Assembly (NCBI GenBank): GCA_028279555.1
Contig: JANQNO010000008.1
Location: 399,678-463,677, forward strand
Reading direction: 5' to 3'
DNA from: Sphingorhabdus sp.
GTDB lineage: Bacteria > Pseudomonadota > Alphaproteobacteria > Sphingomonadales > Sphingomonadaceae
Length of the DNA stretch: 64,000 nt
In this document: one piece after another, positions 33,826 to 43,036 of the stretch
Position numbering within the stretch: position 1 is the first letter of the stretch
Layout: the number at the start of each line of letters is the position of its first letter
Translations under genes and position numbers: made by a program
The notes under the pieces: model-generated
The model's input: only the letters and a program-made list of their open reading frames with translations
Database searches by the model: none
Told to the model about the DNA's origin: nothing

Positions 33826-36039
33826 TCAGAGCGGTTGCGGAATGGCGTTGATGACCTTCGGGGCCTTGTGCTGGATGGGCGGCATGCTGAAATTCCTGAT
33901 GCTGATCGTTGTGATCTGGCCGGTCTTTGCATTGTAGATTTCGACCGGCCTGTATTTGGTCATCGGCGAGGCATTATTCTGCCGCGGGACGCGGAAGATC
34001 AGCGATGTGCCGGTGCAATCATTATTCATCCCGCCGCCATTGTGAATGGGACGCAGATTGGTGGAAAAGCTGTACCATCTGTCCAGCTTGACCGGGGCAG
34101 TCTGCCAGAATGTCGGTGTGCTGTTGCCGCCAACGCCGACGGTAAACTGACCCTGGTTGATCGATGCCGAACCGAGCGGAGCGCCTGCAACCGGCAGCTG
34201 CGTCGAGGCAGGCGTTGCGCCATTGCCGCGATCCTTCAGGCTGGCAATCAGCGTCGCGCCGGAAACTTGTGCATTCTGGCTTTGTGCATCGCTGACATAT
34301 TGCTGCAATGTGGCTTCGACCTTGGCCCGGTTCATGAGAACAGATGAAGACGCGTTGACCCCCTGCGTCACGAGCGGAAACTCGTCGAGCAATTTTGCCT
34401 GGTCGCTATAGGGCGTGCAGGCATCGGGGACGATCACAACCGAGACAAGCGATGTCCCCTGCGAAACCGCACCTAGCGAATCCGTCGCCTGCAAGGTGAA
34501 ATTCAGATTTGTCGGCGTTGAAACGGTCGGAGCGGTGAATGTCGGCGTCGCGCTGCTTGGATTGCTTAGCGTTACCGCAGGTCCAAGCGTCTGTGTCCAT
34601 TGGTAGCTGAGCGGTGTGTGATTATCCGGATCCGAAGACTGGCTTGCATCCAGCTGCACCCCCGGACGGCCGCTATAAACATAGCTCCAGTTGACACCGG
34701 GAATGGCGGTTGGCGGCTGATTGGCCTGAACATTGCCGGGCTTGTAGTGAGCAAGCTTGTTGGCTGTTCCGCCCGGAATATTGCCGAGCACACCGACGGT
34801 CGCGCGGCTGTTCACTTCCTGGATTACCTGCGCGGCGCTGAGCGAGGGTTGCTCGCTCCAGATCGAGGCAGCGATCCCGGCTACCATGGGCGCGGAAAAG
34901 GAGGTCCCGTTGGCGGGGCCATAGCTTCCGCCATTGCGCGCGCCATTCACATTCACGCCGGGCGCGTGAAGATCGACGCAGTTGCCCCTGTTGGAAAAGG
35001 TCGCACGCTGGTCGTTGATCGCACTCGCGCCCACGGTCAGGATATCCATGACCATATTGGGCGAACGGATACAGGCAAGCCCGTAATTGTTACCCGAGGA
35101 CGTTACGAAAACGACGCCCTGATTCACTGCATCGACCGCGGCATTGTTGAGGCTACCGATGGTACCGGGGAACGAGACGCTCAGATTGATGACGGCGCGC
35201 CCGGTCTTTGTGTTGAGCACATGGTTGATGCCGGCGATAACCTCGAACTGGCTGCCAAAGCCAGCACATGTGGCAACCTTCAGATCATGTATCTGCGCGC
35301 TGCGGGCAATCCCGCGCGTTGCCCCTGCCGCAAATGACGCCGAATAGGTTCCGTGATTGTCGCAGGCCTGTGCGGTTTCATTCGTGAAATTCATTGTTTC
35401 GATCACGCGCCCGCCAAATTCTGCATGCGATGCATCCACGCCGGTATCCAGAATATAGATATGGATACCCGATGCGCCGACATATTCATGGCTCGAATCC
35501 AGTGGAAGGTTGACCTGATCGATCCGGTCGCTGCCCCAATTTTGCGGATTTGTATCCGGGCTATCAAGCGTCGGTGCCACTTCCTTCTCGACATCGTCGA
35601 TGCGGGAATCGCGCTTCAGCGCTTCGACCTGCTGGCCGGTCAGCCCCTTGACCTGAACGACATTGACCACGCCGGTGCTTGCCCGGATAGAGCGCAGGCT
35701 GCGCTGCGACGCCCCCACACGCCCCAGCAATTCCCGCGCCAGACGCAGTGCCTGGGCATCTGCGGTACGCTGACGGCCCCTGCCCTTTGGAAAACGCACA
35801 TTTTTCGACAGGACCAGAATATGGCCCTGTTCGCTGGTTTCCTGGGCTCGAACCGGAGCCGGAAGCCGACCGCGCGGGTTTGCCCGGACCGGCCGTGCCT
35901 CCCGCGCTTGTGCGACCGATAGAATCTTGCGATTCTCGCTTTCCCCGCCTTTCGAATTCTCGGCCGACAGCGCAGGCACTGTCGCGGCAGCGATGCAGAT
36001 CGAGGCCGATGAGAGCATACAAAATTTTTTATGGGGCAT
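33826..36039 (-). CDS. secreted S8 subtilase with PKD-like domain
   Basis: 737 residues with AAGGA before the ATG. A Sec signal (residues 1-26) and an inhibitor-I9-type propeptide (about 70-150) precede the S8 domain: Asp in IYILDTGVD, His in CDNHGTYSASFAAG, Ser in ANGTSFSAPMVAG, with VTSSGNNYG as the oxyanion segment. A PKD/REJ-like beta domain follows (LDASQSSDPDNHTPLSYQW), then about 200 residues unlike anything I recognise. No membrane anchor or barrel is seen, so it is periplasmic or secreted. It is the last of four exported-protein genes, and its PKD-like domain matches those in the nearby autotransporter. Confidence 0.9.
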   Translation of the reverse strand: MPHKKFCMLSSASICIAAATVPALSAENSKGGESENRKILSVAQAREARPVRANPRGRLPAPVRAQETSEQGHILVLSKNVRFPKGRGRQRTADAQALRLARELLGRVGASQRSLRSIRASTGVVNVVQVKGLTGQQVEALKRDSRIDDVEKEVAPTLDSPDTNPQNWGSDRIDQVNLPLDSSHEYVGASGIHIYILDTGVDASHAEFGGRVIETMNFTNETAQACDNHGTYSASFAAGATRGIARSAQIHDLKVATCAGFGSQFEVIAGINHVLNTKTGRAVINLSVSFPGTIGSLNNAAVDAVNQGVVFVTSSGNNYGLACIRSPNMVMDILTVGASAINDQRATFSNRGNCVDLHAPGVNVNGARNGGSYGPANGTSFSAPMVAGIAASIWSEQPSLSAAQVIQEVNSRATVGVLGNIPGGTANKLAHYKPGNVQANQPPTAIPGVNWSYVYSGRPGVQLDASQSSDPDNHTPLSYQWTQTLGPAVTLSNPSSATPTFTAPTVSTPTNLNFTLQATDSLGAVSQGTSLVSVVIVPDACTPYSDQAKLLDEFPLVTQGVNASSSVLMNRAKVEATLQQYVSDAQSQNAQVSGATLIASLKDRGNGATPASTQLPVAGAPLGSASINQGQFTVGVGGNSTPTFWQTAPVKLDRWYSFSTNLRPIHNGGGMNNDCTGTSLIFRVPRQNNASPMTKYRPVEIYNAKTGQITTISIRNFSMPPIQHKAPKVINAIPQPL

Positions 36040-36079
36040 GACAAATTCCTTTGGAAGAGTAGTAGTTTAGGATCGTCGT

Positions 36080-37162
36080 TCAGTTCTGATCCTTGATATA
36101 AATGAGAAACTGCGATGCGTCGGACGGGCTGCTATTACGCAACCAGTTGGCGGGTTCGCGCAGCAGATGTTGATTGGGTCCTGTTGCCGACACAAGCCCG
36201 CCAGCATTCCATCCTCCACGATTAACCGTCCGGTCGCGTGCCTGGTGAAAATTGGCCACGGTGAAGCCGGTCCCAAGCTGCTGGCATTCGGCATGCATCG
36301 CCGACTTGGTGGCATTCTGGACCAGCAGTTTGCCCGCCGAAACCGCATATTCCACACCCGACCAGCCATAATAGAAGCGCGGACGCCAGTTGGACTGGTT
36401 GTAGCGGGCATTATAGCTCGCCGGCACCGACATGGCGCTGCCCGGTTTGACACAGAGCACATAGCGCTGCTCGCTTGCGGCCACCTCTCCATCATAGGGG
36501 TCGGAAGCCCCTTCCGATCCCATCAGAACCCATCCGGGAGAGGGGTCGTAGCTGCCGGGGTCGGTATACCCTTCGGCCCAGCGCACCGACCAGCTCGTGC
36601 CGCGCCCGGACAGGAAATTCACATCCGGCCCCGGCGGTGGCGGCGTGGAACCTGTGGTCGTGCCTCCACTGTTGGCACCGCTGCCGCTCGGTCCGCCATG
36701 ACCGCTCTGTTTGGTAGCTATCGCCCCGCCGACGATATAGCCCTGCCAGCTGGGGGTGGTTTTGCGCAGCAGCAAGCGCGCCTGAATGCTTGTGTTTGCG
36801 CTATTCGCATCGGCGGGGGAAAGCTCGAAGGGAATCTGGCATTCGAGCGCGCGATTCTGCGCCCCCGTACGATTGCAATATTGGCCAACATCGATCAGCG
36901 CGGCAGAAGTATTGCTGGCACTGATCTCCAGATATTCCTCGCTGAATGGCGGAAAGGCCTGACCGGCATTGACAACCGCATATATCTGCACCGTCACCAC
37001 AGGTCCGGCAGGGCTATATTTGCCCTGCGTCACGACGATGTCGGGATTATTGCGAGTCAGCGTGCTATCGGGCGGTATGTTGGCCAGCGCGGCGGTCGGT
37101 GCACAGATAGCCGCCAGCGCAGTGCCAGCAAACAGGCCCAAAATTTTCGACTTGGATTGCAT
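36080..37162 (-). CDS. exported protein of unknown function
   Basis: 360 residues with AGGAG before the ATG and a clear signal peptide (residues 1-27, cleavage near ALA-N). The N-terminal half (30-150) has a beta-rich pattern with one Cys pair (GQYCNR, LECQIP). A Gly/Ser/Pro linker around 155-180 leads to a second region rich in Trp and Tyr (WRPRFYYGWSGVEY) with a second Cys pair. I do not recognise the family. It lies between the autotransporter and the secreted subtilase in one minus-strand run, 40 nt upstream of the protease gene. Confidence 0.8.
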   Translation of the reverse strand: MQSKSKILGLFAGTALAAICAPTAALANIPPDSTLTRNNPDIVVTQGKYSPAGPVVTVQIYAVVNAGQAFPPFSEEYLEISASNTSAALIDVGQYCNRTGAQNRALECQIPFELSPADANSANTSIQARLLLRKTTPSWQGYIVGGAIATKQSGHGGPSGSGANSGGTTTGSTPPPPGPDVNFLSGRGTSWSVRWAEGYTDPGSYDPSPGWVLMGSEGASDPYDGEVAASEQRYVLCVKPGSAMSVPASYNARYNQSNWRPRFYYGWSGVEYAVSAGKLLVQNATKSAMHAECQQLGTGFTVANFHQARDRTVNRGGWNAGGLVSATGPNQHLLREPANWLRNSSPSDASQFLIYIKDQN

Positions 37163-37176
37163 ATTGTTTCTCCTGA

Positions 37177-39222
37177 TCAGAAGGTGAAGCCCAGGGTCAG
37201 ATGGCCGCCGGTTGCGCGGTATCCGCTGTCGCCGATCCCGTCATGGAAGCCGCTGGCCGAAAGGCGCAGGCCGGCCGCCGATAAAAGGTCGAACCCGGTC
37301 TCGACGCGCAGCCGTGTGTCGCGCGCCAGCCCCGTGCCGACCGCGTCGCCAAAGCTGAAGATGCCGCGCGCTTCGACAAAGGGCCGAAGGCTCCAGTCAT
37401 CGGAAAGCCTGGCGTGATACATGATCCGAGGCGCGGCCGTGACCTGACCATATTCGAAGCTTTGCGACGGGATGAAGGTGCCGAGACTATCGGTATAGCT
37501 CTTCTGCGTTTCGGCCAGATAATGCACCGACGCCTCTGGCCGGATGATGAGACCTTCTGCGGGTGAAAACTCACCTGTCAGCGTCGCGGACAGCAGGCCG
37601 CGGTTGGTATCGAAACTATCGGAATAGGTGCCGAAGGGGCTGATATCGTTGCGGCTCTCACCCAGCGCCGCCCGGGCATCGAGGAACAGGTTGCCGGTCA
37701 ACCGGATTGTTGCATAGGGACCAGCCATCCAGCCCTCGCCTTGGGTCACGCCGGTGGTCACGCTGCTGTCAAAATCGATCCGGTCATACTGGCCCATCAG
37801 GCCGACAAGCAGATTGTCATTCGCCGCATAGTCCGCACCGCCATAAAGGATCGCCGCCTTGCCGCCGCGTGCGCTGTGCCGATAGTCGCTGTAATAGCCT
37901 TCGGCCCAGATATCGAAACTTCCGCCCACGCCCCCACCGCGCGGAACGCCGATGGCGGGCGCAAAGCTGCTGGCGAAGCTGGCCTGCTGTCCACCGACAT
38001 TTGCGCGCAGCGGCAATTTTTCGGAACCCGGAACCGGGATACCGGAAATCGTGGTTCCATTCCTGCCTGTGCCGCTTCGTCCCTGCAACCGGTCTATGCG
38101 CCGCTGAATATCGGGCTGGTGCGACAGGATCAGATTGGCCCTTTCGGCCAGAAAATCGCCGATCTGATCCTGCGCGGTGGCAACATTGTCGAGCACCGAA
38201 ATCGTCACAGTGTCGGCGAGCGAATTTGCAGCGCCGTCATTGACGATCAGCTGAAACACCAGCGGCGCACCGCCGGTGCCGCCCGGCGCGGTAAAGCTGG
38301 GCGATACCCCATTCGGATCGGAGAGTGTCACGGCCGGACCTGACAGTTGCACCCAGCTATAGGTGAGCGCATCATTGTCTGGATCGCTGGACCCGCTGCC
38401 ATCCAGAGTGACCGTGGAGCCCGGAATGACATTCGATTGATCGGAACCCGCATTGGCCGATGGCGCGCTGTTCACGATGTTGATCGCGACCGAATCCGGT
38501 GCCGAATTGACGGCCCCGTCATTGACGACCAGATTGAATGTCACCGTCACATTGCCGAGCCCCGACGGCACGGTGAAGCTGGGCATCGCCGAGGTCGGAT
38601 TGCTGAGCGTGATGGAAGGCCCCGACGCCTGCGTCCAGCTGTAGGTCAGCGGATCGCTATCCGGATCGGATGACGCTGTCCCGTCGAGCGTTACCAGAGT
38701 GCCGGCGGTCAGGCCCGACTGGTCCGGCCCCGCATTGGCGGTCGGCGGTGAATTCAGCGGCAGGCAGGGAAATGGCCCCGCGGTCAGCGCCGATTGCGGA
38801 ATCGGGATTTGCGCCAGGATAGCGCCGGGAACGGAGGCGCTGAGATTGCCGGGATCGGGCGTCCCTTCCCAGATCGTCAGGAACATCGGGTTCATGATGT
38901 TGGCGCGGTCGATAAAGCCCTGCCCCGGAATCGTGGAGCCAACGGAAATGGCCCGTCCCTGCGCCGGATTGGGCTGACCAAGATTGTTGATGCCCATGGT
39001 TCCCGAAGCGTCGGTGACGCCGACATGATAGTAATCGAGGCCAAAGCGATCATCGACGATACCGCGAATTATCTGGTCATTGGTCGAAAGCTCGCAGATC
39101 GGCCCGCCGAAATTGGTGATGTTGAAACTGGTGTTGGTGGATGTGACATTGATGGCCGCGGCAGGCGCGGACCAGCCGATGGCGACCAGCATCCCCAATC
39201 CGGCAAAAATAAACCTGCTCAT
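37177..39222 (-). CDS. autotransporter with two PKD-like repeats
   Basis: 681 residues from the ATG at 39222; the frame extends upstream to 39381 through Pro-rich sequence that is not credible. A signal peptide (about 1-24) is followed by an unknown domain. Then come two PKD/REJ-like repeats starting PPTANAGPDQS and APSANAGSDQS, each with LDGxxSSDPDxDxLTYSW. The C-terminal 270 residues are an outer-membrane autotransporter barrel (FDIWAEGYYSDYRHSA, then alternating strands) ending in Phe. The passenger is therefore displayed on or released from the cell surface. Confidence 0.88.
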   Translation of the reverse strand: MSRFIFAGLGMLVAIGWSAPAAAINVTSTNTSFNITNFGGPICELSTNDQIIRGIVDDRFGLDYYHVGVTDASGTMGINNLGQPNPAQGRAISVGSTIPGQGFIDRANIMNPMFLTIWEGTPDPGNLSASVPGAILAQIPIPQSALTAGPFPCLPLNSPPTANAGPDQSGLTAGTLVTLDGTASSDPDSDPLTYSWTQASGPSITLSNPTSAMPSFTVPSGLGNVTVTFNLVVNDGAVNSAPDSVAINIVNSAPSANAGSDQSNVIPGSTVTLDGSGSSDPDNDALTYSWVQLSGPAVTLSDPNGVSPSFTAPGGTGGAPLVFQLIVNDGAANSLADTVTISVLDNVATAQDQIGDFLAERANLILSHQPDIQRRIDRLQGRSGTGRNGTTISGIPVPGSEKLPLRANVGGQQASFASSFAPAIGVPRGGGVGGSFDIWAEGYYSDYRHSARGGKAAILYGGADYAANDNLLVGLMGQYDRIDFDSSVTTGVTQGEGWMAGPYATIRLTGNLFLDARAALGESRNDISPFGTYSDSFDTNRGLLSATLTGEFSPAEGLIIRPEASVHYLAETQKSYTDSLGTFIPSQSFEYGQVTAAPRIMYHARLSDDWSLRPFVEARGIFSFGDAVGTGLARDTRLRVETGFDLLSAAGLRLSASGFHDGIGDSGYRATGGHLTLGFTF

Positions 39223-39340
39223 TTTGCTATCATCCTGCTTTGTCTTTTCCGCCCGCCTGTTGGCGGGATTTTCGGTTATTGCCGGGGGCTGCGGCGGCGG
39301 CGGGTTGGAGGTTGCGCCGCCGCAGCAGGGAGAAAGCGGA

Positions 39341-40282
39341 TCAATTACGTAGGCGAGGCCGCGGGCCTGGGCTGTCCGCAATTGGAGGCGGGGCCTTCAC
39401 ATGGCGTTTGGTCGACACCAGGCAGACCTTGTCAGCATGCCCAGTGCCCAGATAGCCAGTGCCAAGCTGATTCGTGACCTCGACATTGTGCTGGCGGGCT
39501 GCCCGCCGACCGGTGTCAAAGATTTCGTAACAGACGAGATGATCGCGATAACGCTTGGCCATGTCGGCTGGCCGCACACGGTCACGCGGATTGAGCGCAA
39601 CTGGATTGCAAAGCTCGACCGGGTTGCCAACGAGCGTGCGCGTCTGACCGAACTGGTCGACCATGGTAAAGGTACGATTGGTTTCGCCGCCGCGATGCCG
39701 CATCAGGTCATAGCAGCGATAGGCCTTGGCCTGTTTGCCAGCCGCGCCTGCCGCAGGACGCCCCTGGAAACCGATTTCGCGAATTTCAACGCGGCGAATG
39801 CCCGTTGTCGCGCGCACCGAATGCACGGTCATGGCCACGCGCTTCACGCCCTGTTTTGAAAAATTGACAATTTTCGGCGCGACCTGTCCCGCAGCCGTTA
39901 CCTGATTGCTGATGTCGCTGCCGATAACATTGCCGGCCGCATCGAAGAAACGCAGGCTGAATCGCTCGACCCCCTCGGCACGGACATTGATGTCATTCCA
40001 GAGATAGAATGCGGTAAGGTCATAAGGTTGGTCGAGCGTGATGGTGATCGTGCCCGTCGCCCTATTATTCGCCTGATAGCCGTTAAAGGGGCTGGCGTCA
40101 GATACATTGCCGTCGGTCATTTCAGATAGCGGGAAACGGCTTGTGCCGCTGCCCAGCGATGCGTCCACCGAAATGGAAAGTTTCTGATTACCCATGATAT
40201 TCTGTGCGGCTGCCGGTTGCGCCGCCATGAGCGTCGCCAGCGTGGCAATTGCCGAGCATGTTGCAATAGTCGTTTTTCGCAT
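39341..40282 (-). CDS. exported F5/8C (discoidin)-like protein with Cys-containing C-terminal domain
   Basis: 313 residues with an ideal AAGGAGG before the ATG and a signal peptide ending AAA-Q at residue 27. Residues about 35-170 form a beta-sandwich pattern like F5/8 type C domains (TDGNVSDASPFNGYQA, LDQPYDLTAFYLWNDI, VRRVEIREIGF-type strand). Residues about 185-300 contain four spaced Cys (RCYDLM, VELCNP, LVCYEIF, DKVCLV), as in domains of surface proteins of unknown role. It is the first gene of the four-gene exported cluster. Carbohydrate or surface binding is a guess from fold type. Confidence 0.75.
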   Translation of the reverse strand: MRKTTIATCSAIATLATLMAAQPAAAQNIMGNQKLSISVDASLGSGTSRFPLSEMTDGNVSDASPFNGYQANNRATGTITITLDQPYDLTAFYLWNDINVRAEGVERFSLRFFDAAGNVIGSDISNQVTAAGQVAPKIVNFSKQGVKRVAMTVHSVRATTGIRRVEIREIGFQGRPAAGAAGKQAKAYRCYDLMRHRGGETNRTFTMVDQFGQTRTLVGNPVELCNPVALNPRDRVRPADMAKRYRDHLVCYEIFDTGRRAARQHNVEVTNQLGTGYLGTGHADKVCLVSTKRHVKAPPPIADSPGPRPRLRN

Positions 40283-40714
40283 TTTGTCCTCCTTGTTGCG
40301 CTTTCAGGAGACCAGCCGGAGCGGCGGCCTGCCTGAAACGTCGCAGCAAGGTCGGCGCGAGTTGGAAGAAGGTTCAAATGGTGGGTGCGGGTTTTTAGGC
40401 AAGCTCAGATATTGCTGCCGGTCGTCACCCGAAAAGAAAACAGGCAGGCGGCGATTGCCGCGCTGGGTGACTTGATGCGGGATATCGGGGATGACGATCC
40501 GGCCAGTCCGGGCATGCTGCCAAGTGCTTAGATGCTGACATGCAAAGGGGTGGCTGATTACTATAGTGTCCCCGGAATTCTCGTCAGCGATAGCAAGGCG
40601 ACTTCATAGCTTTTGCCGGTGGGTGATTGCCCAGCCGCCCGTTAGAAAGGCAGGAAAAAGCTATGAAGTCGCGTTGTAAAACGCAGACAACCGAAGGGAA
40701 GAAACGCAAGTGTG
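40283..40714. other. 432-bp region without a supported gene; carries an inverted repeat
   Basis: It should contain the promoter of the exported-protein operon next to 40282. An open plus-strand stretch ending at a TAG near 40530 reads VTRKENRQAAIAALGDLMRD before its end, with no start, and may be the remnant of a gene tail. The distal part holds the inverted repeat at 40598-40672. I see no complete gene. Confidence 0.5.
40598..40672. repeat. 17-bp perfect inverted repeat, 41-bp spacer
   Basis: GCGACTTCATAGCTTTT (40598-40614) is repeated in reverse complement at 40656-40672. The 41-bp spacer contains a further partial hairpin. It borders the lower-GC islet containing a recombinase remnant, so a mobile-element end or miniature element is possible. 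There is no T-tract that would make it a terminator. Confidence 0.6.
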
Positions 40715-40990
40715 TTATTGGCGTATCGCCAAACTCGTGGGGGCCACTGCTAAGTGGTGGGGGATTAATGTCTGATTCGAGTATTCGAATTCAAAGGTTC
40801 CGCTCAGGCTCCCGTTATGACGTTCGGTCCCGTTGACAAAAATTTTACCGTAGGTGGATGAGCCAGAAATAACGACTTTTCCATCGCGATCCGTACGACT
40901 GTCTTTCATACCTCCACCGTTGAATGAGATTGCAACTTTCGCCCCTTGGGCTGCACTTCCATCTCTGTGACGAACGTATATCATGGCCAT
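40715..40990 (-). CDS. small beta-rich protein of unknown function
   Basis: 91 residues with AAGGGAG well placed before the ATG. The sequence alternates short strands and Gly turns (VAISFNGGGMKDSRTDRDGKV, then GKIFVNGTE), like a single carboxypeptidase-regulatory or Ig-like beta domain. No signal peptide or membrane segment is seen. It lies 26 nt downstream of the TonB-like gene on the same strand in DNA of lower GC than the surroundings. I do not recognise a named family. Confidence 0.6.
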   Translation of the reverse strand: MAMIYVRHRDGSAAQGAKVAISFNGGGMKDSRTDRDGKVVISGSSTYGKIFVNGTERHNGSLSGTFEFEYSNQTLIPHHLAVAPTSLAIRQ

Positions 40991-41016
40991 TTTTTCTGCT
41001 CCCTTCTTGAAAAGGT

Positions 41017-41709
41017 TTAAGGTATTTGCCAGCGAACCGTGCTATTCCATTCACCCATGACAACGTCGCCTTTTTCGTTCTGGGCAGGGTGAAAACGAAG
41101 ATGACGTTTTGCGGTTTTACAAGTTGCACGGTCTAAATCAGTGTGTCCGCTCGACTGACTAATTCTGCATTGTTTGACTCTACCATCGACACCAACGACA
41201 ACAGAGAACCTTGTTGTACCTTCTCTTTCTTCACGGAGAGCACGAGATGGATACCGAGATGAGCTGAATGCCTGAAGTCCCCTTCTAATTCGCGGAGCTG
41301 TGATGTTTGCAGGTGGGTTTGAGCTCGGAGTAGGAGATTTTCGGGCTTCAGAGACTATTCTATCCTGCTCGTTTTCATAGGACGATGGACTGTTGCGTGA
41401 CACCCTGGGTTTTTGCGGCCTTTCAACTCGTGGACTGGGAGGAACACTTGCAACTTCCGTTGTAGGGGGTTTAGCTGTGTTGGTATCGCTAGACGATGCT
41501 GTTGACGTTTCGGGATCGATAGCGGAATCCGGCGCTTCTTCGTGCGGGTTATCCACCAAACTTCCGATCACAAATACTATCCCAAGAATGATGACCGTTG
41601 GCTTCAGACATCCTCCCTTTTTTCGGTAAGGTCTTCTAGACGGGGAATATCGCGGCGTTGGACCATGAGGTCTAACGTTCCCGAGGTCTTTATATGGATT
41701 GTCTCTCAA
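41017..41709 (-). CDS. TonB-family (energy transducer) protein
   Basis: 230 residues from a TTG with GGAGAG upstream. A basic N terminus is followed by one membrane helix (about 37-52, PTVIILGIVFVIGSLV), then a Pro/Ser-rich linker. The C-terminal domain looks like TonB (YPSRALREEREGTTRFSVVV and the late RLRFHPA-type strand). TonB proteins transmit inner-membrane energy to outer-membrane receptors. No ExbB/ExbD or receptor gene is nearby. The gene is visibly AT-richer than its neighbours (26 of 60 bases are G/C at 41161-41220), suggesting acquisition. Confidence 0.8.
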   Translation of the reverse strand: MRDNPYKDLGNVRPHGPTPRYSPSRRPYRKKGGCLKPTVIILGIVFVIGSLVDNPHEEAPDSAIDPETSTASSSDTNTAKPPTTEVASVPPSPRVERPQKPRVSRNSPSSYENEQDRIVSEARKSPTPSSNPPANITAPRIRRGLQAFSSSRYPSRALREEREGTTRFSVVVGVDGRVKQCRISQSSGHTDLDRATCKTAKRHLRFHPAQNEKGDVVMGEWNSTVRWQIP

Positions 41710-41749
41710 ATAATCTCTCCGAGCACATTACAGCTTCTACAAAATGAAA

Positions 41750-42061
41750 CTAAGCTGTTATAGTCATGAAATTTGACCATTCACTCAAGAGCTTCATTCT
41801 TTTCTCCAGCCGATCCGACCGGTAGTAGGTGCCAACGACGCCCGTATCGACGACATGGCCCAGCGCCGTTTCCTTGACCTCAAACGGCGTGCTTGTCTGC
41901 TCTTCAACCCATGTTCTGAATGTTGCACGAAACCCGTGAGGACGAGCCACAAAGCCATTGTCACGCATGAGCTTTGACATAGCCGCGTTAGACATTGGCC
42001 TTCCTTTGTACGAAGGAAACAGGAACTGGTTTTCGCTGCTTTCGTCAAACCTCTCGAGATA
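41750..42061 (-). pseudogene. remnant of a tyrosine recombinase (phage/island integrase), C-terminal catalytic part only
   Basis: About 104 residues from FDESSENQFLFPS to the stop carry the end of an integrase: catalytic Arg in PHGFRATFRTW, His in ALGHVV, and Tyr nucleophile in GTYYRSD, followed by the usual LLSEWSNFM tail. The N-terminal DNA-binding part and first catalytic Arg are missing. The frame continues upstream to 42175 but into unrelated hydrophobic sequence, so it is a fusion remnant. It indicates past integration of a mobile element here. Confidence 0.75.
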
Positions 42062-42379
42062 GCTTCCCAGATACAGATCATCGGGTAATTTCCCATGATG
42101 ATCCGGGGGAGGCTGCAAATAGTATAACCGAACACCCCAGATGATCAGGTCGGCTGCGATAAAAGAAAGCGGCATAGCAAAAAACGTAAGTCAGCAGGCC
42201 CCGCCAAAAGGACTTAGGCTCGTAGTAATAAAAGAGCGCGCCCAACCAGATAAAGGTAACAAAATATTGCAAGGAGCTTTGGATCGATTGCGTTGATAAG
42301 GCTCACCCCAACATCTCCAATCTTCCAGCCGCCAACCTTGCATCGGTTGCCAAATAAACTCCTCGCTGCTCGTGGAGAC
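42062..42379. other. 318-bp AT-rich region with no supported gene
   Basis: Two overlapping minus-strand frames encode hydrophobic stretches (QYFVTFIWLGALFYYYEP and SFIAADLIIWGVRLYYL). They could be one small membrane protein broken by a frameshift. Neither has a ribosome site, so I treat it as decayed sequence of the acquired islet. Confidence 0.45.
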
Positions 42380-43036
42380 TCACTTCAACGCCTCCAACCT
42401 TCTCTTCGCCTCGGCAAGACCGCTTTGCTTTGCACCGGTGTTGACCGGGATTACGCGCCCGCTGGTGCCATTGCCCACCGGCGGGGAATAAACCCAGATT
42501 GTGCCGCCGCTGTCACTCGCTGCCTTGCCATACAGCTTCTTCGCTTTTTTGAGATCGCGCTCTACGCCGCGGCCTTCTTCAAAGCGGATACCCAGCTCCA
42601 GCTGCGCTTGCTTGTCGCCTGCCTGTGCACGCCGGGCAAGAGATTGCAGGGACAGATGCTTCAGTGAGGCGGGGCCGACCGGTAGCGATGACCGTCCCGA
42701 CAAGCGCTCGGCGCGTGCCTGCATCGCCTTGGCAATCATCTGCTTGCTGAGCGCAGCGCATTCGGCGCTCGATGTTTCTTCATCGGCAATGATGGGACAA
42801 TCAAGCGCTTTGGCCTTTTCATATAGCGCGACAAGCTCCATGCCTGCCGGGCTTGGTCCTGATATCGCATAGCCAGCCAAAGGAGCAGCTTCTACGCCGC
42901 TGATGTCGATCCCCATATAGCTGGAGGGTGTGGCAGCACAGCCAGCCAGCGCCAATGCGCTGCCCGCGGCCATCAGCGGCGCGCCCATATGCGCGCTATA
43001 TCGCTTCATTCTCGCCAAACGGGCGGTCAGTCTCAC
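42380..43036 (-). CDS. Sel1-repeat-like lipoprotein
   Basis: 218 residues from a GTG with GGGAGG upstream; an ATG nine codons later is the alternative. The signal ends in a lipobox (LALAGC), so it is lipid-anchored. Residues about 125-175 hold a Sel1/TPR-like repeat (RRAQAGDKQAQLELGIRFEEG, then RDLKKAKKLYGKAA), a protein-binding helical repeat. Between them is a helical region with a Cys pair (LDCPIIADEETSSAEC). No partner is apparent. Confidence 0.75.
   Translation of the reverse strand: MRLTARLARMKRYSAHMGAPLMAAGSALALAGCAATPSSYMGIDISGVEAAPLAGYAISGPSPAGMELVALYEKAKALDCPIIADEETSSAECAALSKQMIAKAMQARAERLSGRSSLPVGPASLKHLSLQSLARRAQAGDKQAQLELGIRFEEGRGVERDLKKAKKLYGKAASDSGGTIWVYSPPVGNGTSGRVIPVNTGAKQSGLAEAKRRLEALK

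Noticed and set aside
36167..37417. 416-residue plus-strand open frame
   Set aside because: Antisense to the exported orphan gene, which has a signal peptide and ribosome site.
40630..40672. Possible integron attC site in the inverted-repeat spacer
   Set aside because: GTTAGAAAGGC resembles an attC box only loosely, and no matching partner box or cassette array is present.
40627..40836. 69-residue plus-strand frame across the inverted repeat
   Set aside because: No ribosome site, basic low-complexity sequence, and overlap with the better-supported 40715-40990 gene.
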